This document shows positions 16,001 through 26,599 of a DNA stretch of 64,000 bases, one piece after another (position 1 is the stretch's first letter; every line of letters starts with the position of its first letter). Made by a program: the position numbers and the translations under genes. Source of the stretch: Paragordius varius (Eukaryota > Nematomorpha); the NCBI GenBank assembly GCA_964247055.1, contig OZ176051.1, positions 7,130,001-7,194,000 on the forward strand, read 5' to 3'. The notes under the pieces were generated by a model. The model was given only the letters and a program-made list of their open reading frames with translations, was not told the DNA's origin and did not search any database.

Positions 16001-17590
16001 TATCTTTAACTTATAGTTTTAATGTACTGCCAGTTAAATTGAGAAAAGATATGCACTTTTCCTAACAGCATTTAAAAACCAGTGACTCGAAGAAAAATGT
16101 GGATTAGCCCATTATACTCCAAAATAGTATATCGGAAAATTTAATAAATAATTCAGGGCCATAAAAAAGCAATTTTAGGGGGGCAAGCGGTATCACTGCC
16201 TAAGACTTACCAATTTAAGGCAACAATCCTCAGTGGGTTGACAATAGCTACTTAATAACCTCGGTCGAAAGAAAATGTCTAAAGTACGGTTAGGTAAAAA
16301 TTTTCCTTAGACTTAAAGGACAACAAATTCCAGATCGCATAAAAAGTGTAAAATCACAAGATTTGTGGGGTAAACTTCTACCAAACATACCTTTCGGGTT
16401 ATCATGCACTCTAGTATTCTTCAACGAATCATGGATCCAATGCCCAGTTACATGCATATATTTAGAGGATGTTTTATTAATCTACAGAGTTTGAGCATAA
16501 ACAAAATTTTGAACGAAACCTGTACCAATTGCATAAAGCTGGTCTTATATTACGAGAAGATAAGATTCATAAATTTTCGGTTATTATGAACAATAATGTG
16601 TTATAAATTAAAACAAACTACCCTAGATCCGTTGATGTAGCAGGCATCGAATATTTCTTTAGTTTTAATTTATATACCTAATTTATTCCATAAATATATA
16701 AAATATAAATTAATACCCCATTTTTCAGCCAGTAAATGAAATTCATAACATGAACAAGTTTTAGGTTAACAAATAAGATAAAGACAATTCATTTAATCAA
16801 AACTACTGGAGTTATTAAAAAGCGCTTGTTTTGGAAGTACATATATTCATAAAACAAAAAAATCAATAGAAATAATTATTCCGAATTATTAAATATGAAT
16901 ATTATCATTAAGTAATACGGGCTTTTCGAATATATCTATTTAATAGTATTTTTAGGTTTAAAGCATTGAACCGAAACACCCGTACATGTCTCCCAATAAA
17001 AAATAAAGTAATGAAATGTTGATAAAATTGTAGGTGGGGTGATAAAAATTTTTTTTGAATGGGTTTCTTTCATTTGATAAAAAAATTTAACATTAGACGT
17101 CTTAAGTCAAGTAAAATTTGATTCGGAGGTGATAAAAAATCATATAATTAAGTGAATAAAGATTTTGCAAGTGTGGTAAAATATTAAATGTGTTCGCCCA
17201 TTTTTAGAAAAGTGGCGTTATTTGAAATGACTCCAGTTTTTAACAATTTAAAATTTAATTTTAACTAAAATTTACATTAAACTCTATATATTTAAAACTT
17301 CATTACCTTTTCACTTTTTTGTCCTAGTCTACCTTTTGGGGTATTGTATATCGCAGAGCTCAGTTCTGTAAATAAACAACAGTTTTGAAAGATATAGTTA
17401 AGATTTAATTTTCTAACATTATTCTCATGTATTATACAAAAAGCTTATATTTTTGACAGTTTTGTGACTTCTAGAGTCTAAAATTGAGACAGCTCCAAAA
17501 CACGATGGGAAGAACTGATCTTAAAATTAAAATATATCAAGTTTTTGCTAATGAAATGTATAAAGCTTTCTAAAGTTAATTATGTATCAT
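13061..17590. other. AT-rich stretch without a recognisable gene
   Basis: No frame shows a recognisable protein or a chain of exons. The few open frames here are about 60 codons and resemble nothing I know. Apart from a weak transposase-like patch near 14.4 kb, nothing can be named. Confidence 0.6.
14400..14640 (+). pseudogene. Possible Merlin/ISXO2-type transposase relic
   Basis: In more than one frame the translation gives patches such as SVKEDVFEKSL and, further on, ELGFRASDKTVMNDWFSN. These recall the S-V-R-x-G-S-F-F-x-K-S patch and the helix-turn-helix plus D-W of Merlin/ISXO2-like DNA transposases. The match is short and broken by frame changes and stops, and no terminal repeats were found. 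It could be chance in AT-rich DNA. Confidence 0.22.
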
Positions 17591-18640
17591 TTTCCAACCA
17601 TAACACTGCGTCTATAGACAACAATTTTTTCCGCCACCCGAGTTTTTTGCTTTTTCTGATATTTACTATCATTTTAACAGTTAATCGGAAATAAAAATTA
17701 TAATTCCACCTAAGATTTTTTATAAATGATTATTTATGATTATGCGACCTCAAAATTTTAGTAAAAAATGTTTTTCTTCAAAAATATACAACAAATGCCC
17801 ATTTGTAATATATCATTCGAACATGTAATGAAAACTCTATAAAATGCATACTAATATGTCATGATAGTTAATATCGATAAGAAGCAACAAACGCGAGAGC
17901 GAGAGCGTTTTTTTAATTATTATATTTTTTGCTAATGGATGAAAATAGCTTAAATTTTGTGTAGATGGCAATGAACGACCAATAAAATAACATAAAAAAG
18001 TTTTTTTTGATTAAAGCCATATTTATTGCTTTTATGTCATTCAAAACAGCGATTTTTTAGTTTTTTTGTTTTTTTAAAAAATATCATCTCATAAAATTAA
18101 TTATAGTTTTAGAAACCTTATAATTTCAGGAATTAAAGAAAAACTATAGGTTAAGGTATTCTTGATCTTTTAAAACCATTTGTTATAAATTTACAGTTAT
18201 AGCTATGCATTTTACTATCCACTAAATAAATTATTTTCATAAAATGTATATTATTAACAAAGCAACCCAATATCTTTTTATAGATTTTTTTAATTTTTAA
18301 TTAACGTAACCCTAATAATTATATTTAAAGAATTTACATGATTTTCAAATTAGTTTGCCTGTGAAAAATTTTGACTTATTTAAGGGTTAAAAATTTTGAC
18401 CATATACCCAAATAACTTTTACATAAGATTGTTTTAAATGACTAACTGCCATTCGAAAGATACAGTTTTTCGCGCTCGTAATGTTTTTAAAATTTTGTTT
18501 ATGTTAAATCGGGGCCAAAAATCTTCCATAAACCCTAATAAAAGTTGGAATATTTTTTTAGATATACTATTTATGTACTTTAATGAAATAAATTTTAAAT
18601 TTACAAGAATGGTGGTTTAAAAAAGTCAAAATTTATTGTC
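17590..18640 (+). repeat. Dispersed repeat family A, copy 1
   Basis: About 1 kb here is colinear with 41,270-42,500. Shared landmarks in the same order include GATATTTACTAT, ACAAATGC-C/T-ATTTGTAAT, CTATAAAATGCAT, CAACAAA followed by GCGAGAGCG, TTTATTGCTTTTATGT and TAACATAACCCTAATAATTAT. By eye identity is roughly 75-80%, with indels. I see no coding potential or clear ends. This copy lacks the SINE present in the other copy, so it serves as the unfilled site. Confidence 0.8.
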
Positions 18641-18960
18641 TAGTTTAAGAAATATATTCCGATGAAAAATGAACAAGATAACCATGCTTTTAGTTTTAGC
18701 CCTCACGCGTGATAAAAGTTATTTACACTTTTATGGTAAGTTTAAATTTTAGCACATTTTTTGTAATAATTTTTTTTTGATAATTTACAAGAATGGTGGT
18801 TTAAAAAAGTCAAAATTTATTGTCTAGTTTAAGAAATATATTCCGATGAAAAATGAACAAGATAACCATGCTTTTAGTTTTAGCCCTCACGCGTGATATA
18901 AAAAGTTATTTACACTTTTATGGTAAGTATAAATTTTAGCACATTTTTTGTAATAAATTT
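18599..18960 (+). repeat. Tandem duplication of about 180 bp
   Basis: A unit beginning TTTACAAGAATGGTGG and ending near CACATTTTTTGTAAT occurs at about 18,599 and again at about 18,784. The two are almost identical, including the CCTCACGCGTGATA patch. They look much younger than the surrounding foldback element, whose outer left arm they duplicate. Confidence 0.9.
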
Positions 18961-19890
18961 TTTTGGTATATCAAATATACCGTACACCACCCATGAAAAA
19001 CAAAACAATATTTTTTTAAAGTATTCTAATTTTTGGAAATGGGCTCCGGAAGTCCCGAATTCTTACGTTCTAAAGTGGGCTAGTTTAAATATAAACGCAA
19101 AAAAGCTGTAATTGGGCGATAAAACTTAAAATATATGCTATATTTTGACATCAAAAAAAATATTTTCAAAATAATGCATACTTTTTCTAAATATATATTT
19201 TGAAAAAGTTTTATTAAAGCTTACTTTATACTATTTTGAATCATGAAGGAACGGTATAAAAACGCTTTAAGATTTTATGGAAACACTTTTTTAAAATAAT
19301 TTAATGATGCTGAACATTACTATCACTTCAGAACTTTGATTAAAATAGTCGTTGTTCAAATAATGTCAAATACCAAAATATAAAGTAGCTGTAAATTAAA
19401 ATTCTGACGCGACAAAATGTTCAGCATTATCAGATTATATATAACAAAGTTTTCATAATACTAAAAGTGTTTTTATATATCTAAAAGCGTTTTTTACCGT
19501 TTCCATCATGCAAAATTTATAAATATTTTTTTATATCAAAAAATAGCATACATTTAATTTTATCGTGCAATCCTGCCATTTTTGCTTTATTTTAAAAGAC
19601 TAACCCATTTTAGAAGAGAAAAAATTTGGGACTTTTAAAACGCAGATCTAAAAATTAAAATTTTTAAAAATATTGTTGTGCTTTTTATAGTTAGTTTATG
19701 ATATATATTGATATCTGTTTGAAAGATTTTATTTCAAAAAATGTGCTCAAATTTTGCCATTTTCCAAAACGGAGGGTTTCCCACAAAGGTATAATAAACT
19801 TTCTTATAGCACTTGTAAGGGCCGAAACAAAAAACCATAATCTTGATACATTTTCCTATCAGAATATATATATTTCATAATACAGTTGTT
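18785..19890. mobile_element. Foldback (long inverted-repeat) element family F, best copy
   Basis: The left arm (about 18,840-19,340) and right arm (about 19,410-19,880) are inverted copies of each other across a short centre near 19,370. Matching pairs include ATGATGCTGAACATT with AATGTTCAGCATTAT, ACGGTATAAAAACGCTTTAAG with the reverse of CTAAAAGCGTTTTTTACCG, and GCTAGTTTAAA with the reverse of TTTAAAAGACTAACC. No transposase frame is present. Further copies or arms lie at 20,280-20,570 and 26,600-31,460. Clear target duplications were not found, so the class is uncertain (long-TIR non-autonomous DNA element or Foldback-like). Confidence 0.8.
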
Positions 19891-20279
19891 TCCCTGTTGC
19901 AAGAGCAAAAAATTATAGAAAAATGGCGGCAAAAAAAGTTTGAGATGAGGATTATTTTATATTTTTGAAAAATTTTTTTTATAATGAGCCCAAAAGCTTA
20001 AAGAAAGCATATTTTTCGTCTTAAAGATTTTCGAATTTCTAAATAGCTTATTATTATAAAACTACCCCAAAAGGTAACGTAAGAGTGAAAATCAGTAATA
20101 AAAATTATAGAAGATCAGTAATTAAATGAAGATAAGTAGCCAGGGCTAAAATAAAATAAAATCGCAAGATATGGTCCTCAAGAAAAATATAAAACTACCA
20201 AAATAAAATTTAACCCTAATATTTCCAATCGCAATGACTGTGAAAACTAAGTATATGCGCGTAAAAGGTTAAAGAAAGT

Positions 20280-20570
20280 TTTTTTAATTCGGCCTAATAC
20301 CTGAAATTCTTTTTAATACATTCAAATTTTACGTTCTGTGATATATAATACCCCAAAAAGTCATGGAATTTTAAAAAAATGTGCACAGGTTTTGCTATTT
20401 TTTGATATGGAGTCCTTACCACAAAAGTTTAAATAACTTTCTTAAATCACTTGTAAGGGTCAAAACCACCGGTAACAAGATGATTCTGATACATCCTATC
20501 AGAATTCAATTTCATCAGGATATGTGAATTTTAACCAAGGTAACTTTTAAATCATTATCCCACATGCCAA
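20280..20570. repeat. Partial right arm of foldback family F
   Basis: The stretch from GTGCACAGGTTTTGC through TATGGAGTCCTTACCACAAA to CCTATCAGAATT parallels 19,740-19,880 and the hAT-interrupted copy at 29,000/31,360. No left arm follows it. It preserves the site that the hAT element occupies in the other copy. Confidence 0.75.
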
Positions 20571-20922
20571 AAAATTGTTGGTGAGGGCTAAGTGCTTCTT
20601 TAATAAAATTCATATATATGTGTGTATATATATATATATTACTCTTAAAAAGCTTTAATCTTGATTTTTATATTATTTAATACATGCTCAAGCCTTACAT
20701 TTCCCCGCTAATATAAGAAATTTTAAATAAACATGAAATAATATGTATTTGAATAAACTTTTGCTTGCATTATGTGTATGGGTTAAATACCCTACCCAGT
20801 AATTAATTTAATCATCGGGTCTTTATATCAATTCGGCGTTATGTATTTAAAAAAGTATCAATTATATATCCCAAATTTCAATTAATAGTACTATTTTTTT
20901 TTAACTTTACAATTATATCAAG

Positions 20923-21063
20923 GTGTATCAAGAAAAGGGTGTAGCAGACCCACGTCGCCACTGCCCACAAAAGACGTCCCTTGCTGCCCTTACATACACC
21001 AGTCAATGGTGGGTCAGTGACGGCCGTCTATTTGCGTCGGGGGTCGGGTTAACTTCTAGGGAT
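20923..21063. other. Isolated GC-rich patch upstream of PLC-gamma
   Basis: About 140 bp is much richer in G+C than the flanks. It contains CCCACGTCGCCACTGCCCAC and GGGTCAGTGACGGCCGTC and lies about 230 bp before the PLC-gamma start codon. It could be a promoter-proximal element, part of a 5' untranslated exon (a GTAAAA donor-like site follows at 21,123) or the end of a hAT-type element, since the reverse strand carries CAGTGGCG. The open frame across it encodes nothing recognisable. None of these readings is proven. Confidence 0.4.
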
Positions 21064-21278
21064 ATAATGATGTTATATAAGGAAATGTGTGAAACAAATA
21101 AAAATATATTTGGCATTTATAGGTAAAATAAATCCAATCGACTATATCCTATATATTTATACTAATGTTTAATAAATCTAATATTCCTTAAAATATAACG
21201 TATGGATATTCTAGTTTAATTCAACCGAAAATTATACTGTAACAATTTATAAATTTTAAATTTAAAATACATACAACA

Positions 21279-21298
21279 ATGTTATAATGAATGGTTGA
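21279..21298 (+). promoter_or_regulatory. Two minimal uORFs overlapping the PLC-gamma start
   Basis: ATG-TTA-TAA (21,279-21,287) and ATG-AAT-GGT-TGA (21,287-21,298) flank and overlap the main ATG at 21,291. An in-frame TGA at 21,288-21,290 touches that ATG. If the transcript is unspliced here, scanning ribosomes meet two very short uORFs immediately before the main start, which would be expected to damp initiation. Confidence 0.45.
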
Positions 21299-24200
21299 AT
21301 CTCACGTCGATAACTTCGAAAGCGCTTGCCTTGAATTCGCAGGGGGATTTTATTTAACCCTCATATATTCCAATAAACAAAAACTATCAAAGCGAAAAAT
21401 ATTGTATAGAAAAGAAAGTAATGAAATCATATTAACCAAAAAATCCGGGAAAATTGATTGTATTGATTGCCATGCCTTAAAACTTTTAAAAATTGGAAAG
21501 GACTCTCAAGATTTTGAAAAACTTTATGAAATTACTAAACAATGTTTGCCGAATTTGTGCTTAACAATATATTATGGTACCGAATTTAAATTAAAGTCTT
21601 TGTCGATTATATTTTCCGAGGCAAATGCTTTCAAAGCTGTATATACTGTGGTAAAATCAATCATTGACGACATAAAACCTTCATATTGTCAAAAGCTTAA
21701 ACAACTTATATTAAGGTCCGATGTTATACCAATTACAGATTTGGATTTGGATGAAGATACAATAGAAGAGTTTTTATTAAATGTATGGCAATCATGGGAT
21801 ATCAAAATTCTGTTAATTTTCTATTTGAATCCTTTATCAATTAACAGTGATAATTTACATATTAAAATTACTGGGCCAACTATTTTAATAAATTCTTCCG
21901 TCGATTACATAAAATATGTTTATGACAAGGCATTTTTTGATATTAATCACTCCATTTTAAAAGAAAATACCATAACAGTTAAAATTAGTCAATTTATGAT
22001 AAAATTGTTTGCCGAACAAAATGGCATATACGAAGAAAATAGTACAGTTTATCAAGATATGAATCATCCATTAAGTCATTATTGGATTAATACTTCACAT
22101 AATACTTATCTTACGGGTGATCAAATCGCTAGTGAAAGCACTTCGGATGCATACATTTCTGCTATAAAACTCATGGGGTGTCGATGTGTCGAAATAGATT
22201 GTTGGGATGGCGTATCACTAAAAACATTATGCCAAGGTGCCGCACAAAACCCTGTAAAAATCGATTTGATTAATCGGGCGCTTAAAGCCCTAAATTTATG
22301 GACAGAGGAAAACAATATATTAATGGAAGATATCAATAATTGCAGCAGCAACAATAATAATAATAATTTAAAAACCCCATTTACTATAAATGCCAGTAAT
22401 TGCCTCATACCCATTGTGTATCATGGCATGACTTTAACATCCAAAATTAGTCTAATAAACGTAATATTAGCCATAAAACAGGTAGCATTTTCTCAAACTT
22501 CCTATCCTCTCATACTCAGTATTGAGGATCATTGCTCACTTTATCAAATGAAAATTATGGGAGCCCTTTTTAAAGAATGCTTTGGTGACATGATTTTGAC
22601 TGAACCATTGAGTAATAACGCAGGTAATAATAATCGAGAATATCTACCATCACCTGCATCTCTTATGAATAAAATTTTGATCAAACATCCAACTTTGCCT
22701 TCATCTAATACCGCTCGACATCTTAAAGAATCTGTCCTGCGCCAAAGAGTCAAAAACGTTGAATTTATTAAACGTGATTTACTGAAGTTAAAGCGACATG
22801 GCATAGTATACATTAAAAAATATGAAAAAGAGTTGCTTAAAGGCATTGATTCTTCACCTTTAAAATATTCTGCTTGGACCCCTGTCTTATTTTTATTAAC
22901 CACATCTAGTTTGTATTATTGTAAAAATTTAGTCAAAGCTTTTGACTATTTCAACTTGTGGAAAAATAGGGAATCATACCTCAATCAAGCTAAAAATAAT
23001 ATTTTAACCTTGAACGCTAATAAATTGAAGGATGATGAATCCACAATTTCTAGTCAAACCAAAGAATCTGAATGGCTTTACACCAATTTAAAAAGCCCAA
23101 GAAAAGATTCCGAATCGATTATTAAATTACATTTTGAAAAATTGGGTGACGGGTGTTTTTTGGTCCGTAATAGTGGTATATTTATTGGCGACTACATTTT
23201 GACCCTTTTTCAACAAGGTAAAATATATCATTGCAGAATCCACAATTTATGTGAGAATGGTAAAATACTTTATTATTTAAACCAATCTCATACATTTTCT
23301 AGTCTTAAGGAACTTATCACATACTATCAACAACAGCCAATGTCAATAAAGCTATTTAAGATACGATTAACAAATCCTATTATCTCTACGCCAAGCAATA
23401 ATGTTTCTTCCACCATATCAAATCTTCAAAATAGCTGTGACCGTTTAAACGCATCGACTCCTGAAAAATTACCATATTATTTTCCCAACATGTCCCAAAA
23501 AGCTGCTGAAATCGTTTTAAAAAATTATAATATATGCGGCGCCTTTTTACTCCGATGCTGTTCTACCCAATATCAAAACACAAATTACAAGTATACATTA
23601 AGCTTTTTAACTGCCACTAAAGATATTAAACATTGCCGAATCAAAGCCGCAGTAAATAAGGAAGCCTCAGCCCTTACTTATAGTATTTTCCATCATGATT
23701 ATGCACACTTGCATGAAATGATTGAACATCTACGTGCTCAACCTTTTTTCGAGTCTACGAAATTGACCGATTATATAACTCCCGAAGTTGCTGATCGATA
23801 TTTGGTGAAAGAATCTGAATTTGAATACCAAAACAAAGAATTAAATATTTGTGATACCAATGAGGATAATGACAACACATACATAACATCTTCGGAAGTG
23901 TATAAACCTTCAACCCTTATGGTACAAGCTACTGAGGATTATAAAGCTAAAAAGTCAGATGAGTTATCATTTAAAAAATATGCCATTATAACAAATGTAA
24001 ACAAAGTCGACGATGTATGGTGGAAAGGTGATTATAATGAATCCAAACAAGGATGGTTTCCGTTCTCATCCGTTAAGGAACTGGATACATATTCGGCCCC
24101 TTTTGATAATAAAAATAATGAATCCTTAGATGCATCCACTAATTTAGTAGGGACTTGCGAAGAAGACGATATTGACGATGAAGAATGTGTTTTAACAACT

Positions 24201-25760
24201 CTTATAGACTTAATTACGATACATATGAATCTAGCACATTGTCAAATAGATACTAATTTTGACATAAATGATCTTTCATCTATTTTTTGTAAACCTGGCC
24301 CTATAGACGAAATCAATTTAGATTACTGTGTTAGGGTCTATGAAGCACCCATAATACAAACTAATGGGTCGCGCACCAATGGGATGGAAATGTTTTTGGG
24401 GTGTCCGTCACCAAACGAACTTAATGAGTGGCTAAGGGATATAACGGCATCTATAATATGTGCCAAAGAAATGGAAAAGATTGGTTTGCAAAAAGAACAT
24501 GATTTTGGAATCGCAAAAGAAATGTCAGATTTGGTGGTATACACTAAACCTGTCCCATTTTCTTTACAAGTTAAAAGAAAATATTATGAAATATCATCAC
24601 TTTCAGAAATTAAAGCGGAATCTCTCACGGCAAGTGTTTCCGGGAAAAATTGTTCCAATTATAATTCGACTAAAAAAGAAAAAAGAGAAAAGAATAATAG
24701 CAAAGGTCATTTATCACTTAATCACCAATCTCTCAGTTTAAATGATTCCAATATAAATATTTTAACCAAAAAGAAGAAAACACCAAAACCTCCCTGCAAA
24801 GCCACCATGTCTAACCCATTAACCCACTTAGATGTTGATACAATTAATAACAATTTACAAAATGGAGATCATAAAACTATTCCATGTAACACTAACACGA
24901 TACACAAACGAAATGCCCGATTTGCATTATATCACGATCAACATCTAACTCGCATATATCCGAAGGCTCAACGCATTGATTCATCTAATTTTAATCCTAT
25001 CCAATTTTGGATGCATGGGTGTCAATTGGTAGCTTTGAACTTCCAAAACCCTGATATACCTATGCAGATTAATCAAGGATTTTTTAAACAAAATGGAGGG
25101 TGTGGTTATGTCCTTAAGCCCGAATACATGCGCCAAAACTCTCTTTTTGATCCTTACGAAAAAAATAATTCCTTATTTAATCCCATTCGCTTATCCCTTA
25201 CAATAATTTGTGGAAATCATTTATCATCGGCTGATGTTATTGATAAAACTTTATTTTCCACCACTTTCCTAAAAAACAAATGGCTGCATTTAACTAATAA
25301 TACTACGCATTTAGTCAAATCCACGATCTCAAAATCTCGTTGGAAGATTAATAAAATGTTCCGCAAATTCAATAATAATAATGGTAATTTTGAGTGTGAT
25401 GTTACTCAAAAATTATCAGGTGGTCAATATTGTCCTTATGTCGAAGTAGAAATATATGGTTCGCCGTTTGATGCGCATCGCACTAAAACATGCATTTGTG
25501 CTGATAATACTTTTTTTCCTTTTTGGAATGAAAAAGTTTTTGATGCAATTAACATTTATAACCCCGAAATGTGTGTTATCAGATTTTCCGCTCATTTTTT
25601 GGACGATTTTGGAGACATGCATTTTATTGGTCAAAATTGCCTACCAGTTGGAAAAAATTTGCTCAAAACCGGTTTAAGGAATGTTCCTTTAAAAAATGAA
25701 TTTGGAAATGCAAAAGATTTATCTAGCATTCTTGTATATATTGAATATTCACCTACGTGA
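21291..25760 (+). CDS. PLCG: Phospholipase C-gamma, single exon, 1,489 aa
   Basis: This is a phosphoinositide-specific phospholipase C of the gamma class, which cleaves PIP2 to IP3 and diacylglycerol downstream of tyrosine kinases. Domain order: PH (about 10-130); divergent EF-hand region without a clear Ca loop; X barrel half with SHNTYLTGDQ (His270), EID (Glu301, Asp303), YHG (His378) and SIEDHC (Glu412); split-PH first half (about 487-560); N-SH2 (595-695, FLVR Arg626); C-SH2 (728-840, Arg755, with YYF where Trp is usual); SH3 (about 877-935); split-PH second half (about 965-1,080); Y half (about 1,207-1,285); C2 to the end. Vertebrate PLCG1 is about 1,290 aa. Extra length includes about 62 residues between Asp303 and His378 and about 50-70 in C2, both Asn-rich. 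An in-frame stop precedes the chosen ATG. No intron is visible, unlike the neighbouring gene. All seen catalytic residues are kept, so it is probably active. Confidence 0.96.
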   Translation: MVESHVDNFESACLEFAGGFYLTLIYSNKQKLSKRKILYRKESNEIILTKKSGKIDCIDCHALKLLKIGKDSQDFEKLYEITKQCLPNLCLTIYYGTEFKLKSLSIIFSEANAFKAVYTVVKSIIDDIKPSYCQKLKQLILRSDVIPITDLDLDEDTIEEFLLNVWQSWDIKILLIFYLNPLSINSDNLHIKITGPTILINSSVDYIKYVYDKAFFDINHSILKENTITVKISQFMIKLFAEQNGIYEENSTVYQDMNHPLSHYWINTSHNTYLTGDQIASESTSDAYISAIKLMGCRCVEIDCWDGVSLKTLCQGAAQNPVKIDLINRALKALNLWTEENNILMEDINNCSSNNNNNNLKTPFTINASNCLIPIVYHGMTLTSKISLINVILAIKQVAFSQTSYPLILSIEDHCSLYQMKIMGALFKECFGDMILTEPLSNNAGNNNREYLPSPASLMNKILIKHPTLPSSNTARHLKESVLRQRVKNVEFIKRDLLKLKRHGIVYIKKYEKELLKGIDSSPLKYSAWTPVLFLLTTSSLYYCKNLVKAFDYFNLWKNRESYLNQAKNNILTLNANKLKDDESTISSQTKESEWLYTNLKSPRKDSESIIKLHFEKLGDGCFLVRNSGIFIGDYILTLFQQGKIYHCRIHNLCENGKILYYLNQSHTFSSLKELITYYQQQPMSIKLFKIRLTNPIISTPSNNVSSTISNLQNSCDRLNASTPEKLPYYFPNMSQKAAEIVLKNYNICGAFLLRCCSTQYQNTNYKYTLSFLTATKDIKHCRIKAAVNKEASALTYSIFHHDYAHLHEMIEHLRAQPFFESTKLTDYITPEVADRYLVKESEFEYQNKELNICDTNEDNDNTYITSSEVYKPSTLMVQATEDYKAKKSDELSFKKYAIITNVNKVDDVWWKGDYNESKQGWFPFSSVKELDTYSAPFDNKNNESLDASTNLVGTCEEDDIDDEECVLTTLIDLITIHMNLAHCQIDTNFDINDLSSIFCKPGPIDEINLDYCVRVYEAPIIQTNGSRTNGMEMFLGCPSPNELNEWLRDITASIICAKEMEKIGLQKEHDFGIAKEMSDLVVYTKPVPFSLQVKRKYYEISSLSEIKAESLTASVSGKNCSNYNSTKKEKREKNNSKGHLSLNHQSLSLNDSNINILTKKKKTPKPPCKATMSNPLTHLDVDTINNNLQNGDHKTIPCNTNTIHKRNARFALYHDQHLTRIYPKAQRIDSSNFNPIQFWMHGCQLVALNFQNPDIPMQINQGFFKQNGGCGYVLKPEYMRQNSLFDPYEKNNSLFNPIRLSLTIICGNHLSSADVIDKTLFSTTFLKNKWLHLTNNTTHLVKSTISKSRWKINKMFRKFNNNNGNFECDVTQKLSGGQYCPYVEVEIYGSPFDAHRTKTCICADNTFFPFWNEKVFDAINIYNPEMCVIRFSAHFLDDFGDMHFIGQNCLPVGKNLLKTGLRNVPLKNEFGNAKDLSSILVYIEYSPT

Positions 25761-25801
25761 TATAGCTATAATTTTATATCTAATATAATTGTTATATAAC
25801 A

Positions 25802-25891
25802 AATAAATATTTTACTGTATTTTAGGTTATAATTATTTTATACTATTAAGCATGTTGTAGGCAGTAAAAATTTGCTCCTTGCTTAAATAAA
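25802..25891 (+). terminator. Candidate polyadenylation signals of PLC-gamma
   Basis: AATAAA occurs at 25,802-25,807, 42 bp after the stop codon, and again at 25,886-25,891. In DNA this AT-rich the motif is common by chance; position is the only support. Confidence 0.4.
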
Positions 25892-26116
25892 TATATGTAT
25901 TGGTAATAACATAGCCCATGAAGTCAAGATTTAAATCAATTTAATCACTTATTTACCCATTACTTTTTGAAAATTTACAATCAGCTTCGAAAATATAAAT
26001 AATAATGAAAAGTTTTTTACAGAGGCATCATTTAGGCACTATTCACTAAATAAACTATAACCTAGTTTAACCTTAATTGAAAATATTTTATTCTTAATAT
26101 AATTTCTCTTTTAAGG

Positions 26117-26450
26117 CAGTGGCGTTCCGAGCATTTGCGGCGCCCGGGGCATAAAACTTTTATGGCGCCCCTCCCCCCCTTTTTTAAAAGCCAATAAAAC
26201 AATTTAGTAAAAAAAATACAAACGTTAACCTAAACACCAATATAAATTTTAAATCTATTAAATATACATATTTATATGATACTAAATATATTCAATGGTA
26301 CTAATTAGGTGAGTAATAGAGTATATATTATAGGGATTATTAACTAAATTGCTGAAAAATCTCATTTGAAAAATCTTATTATTTTTACATGTTAATTTCA
26401 AAAAATCTTTTAGGCGCCCCTAAATAACGGCGCCCGGGGGTACGCCCCTG
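26117..26450. mobile_element. Non-autonomous hAT element (MITE), 334 bp
   Basis: The ends CAGTGGCGTTCC and (inverted) CAGGGGCGTACC are typical hAT termini. The element is bracketed by a perfect 8-bp target duplication TTTTAAGG (26,109-26,116 and 26,451-26,458). GGCGCCCGGGG occurs near both ends. The interior is AT-rich and non-coding. The intact target duplication suggests a fairly recent insertion. Confidence 0.92.
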
Positions 26451-26599
26451 TTTTAAGGATAATACAAGTGGACTCATAAACAATAAGAAAATACGAATCC
26501 TCTGAAATTAATGCACAGTGTTGAAAATTTCGGCCCCAAAAATGAAATTATAAAAATTGGGTCACAAAAAGCTATAATAAAAATTTTTTTGATACATGT

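Noticed and set aside
16150-16290. GC-richer patch considered as a tRNA or small RNA
   Set aside because: No cloverleaf, A/B boxes or terminator T-run could be placed.
22121-25677. Several antisense or shifted open frames across PLC-gamma
   Set aside because: They overlap a fully supported coding frame and give low-complexity or unrecognisable peptides.
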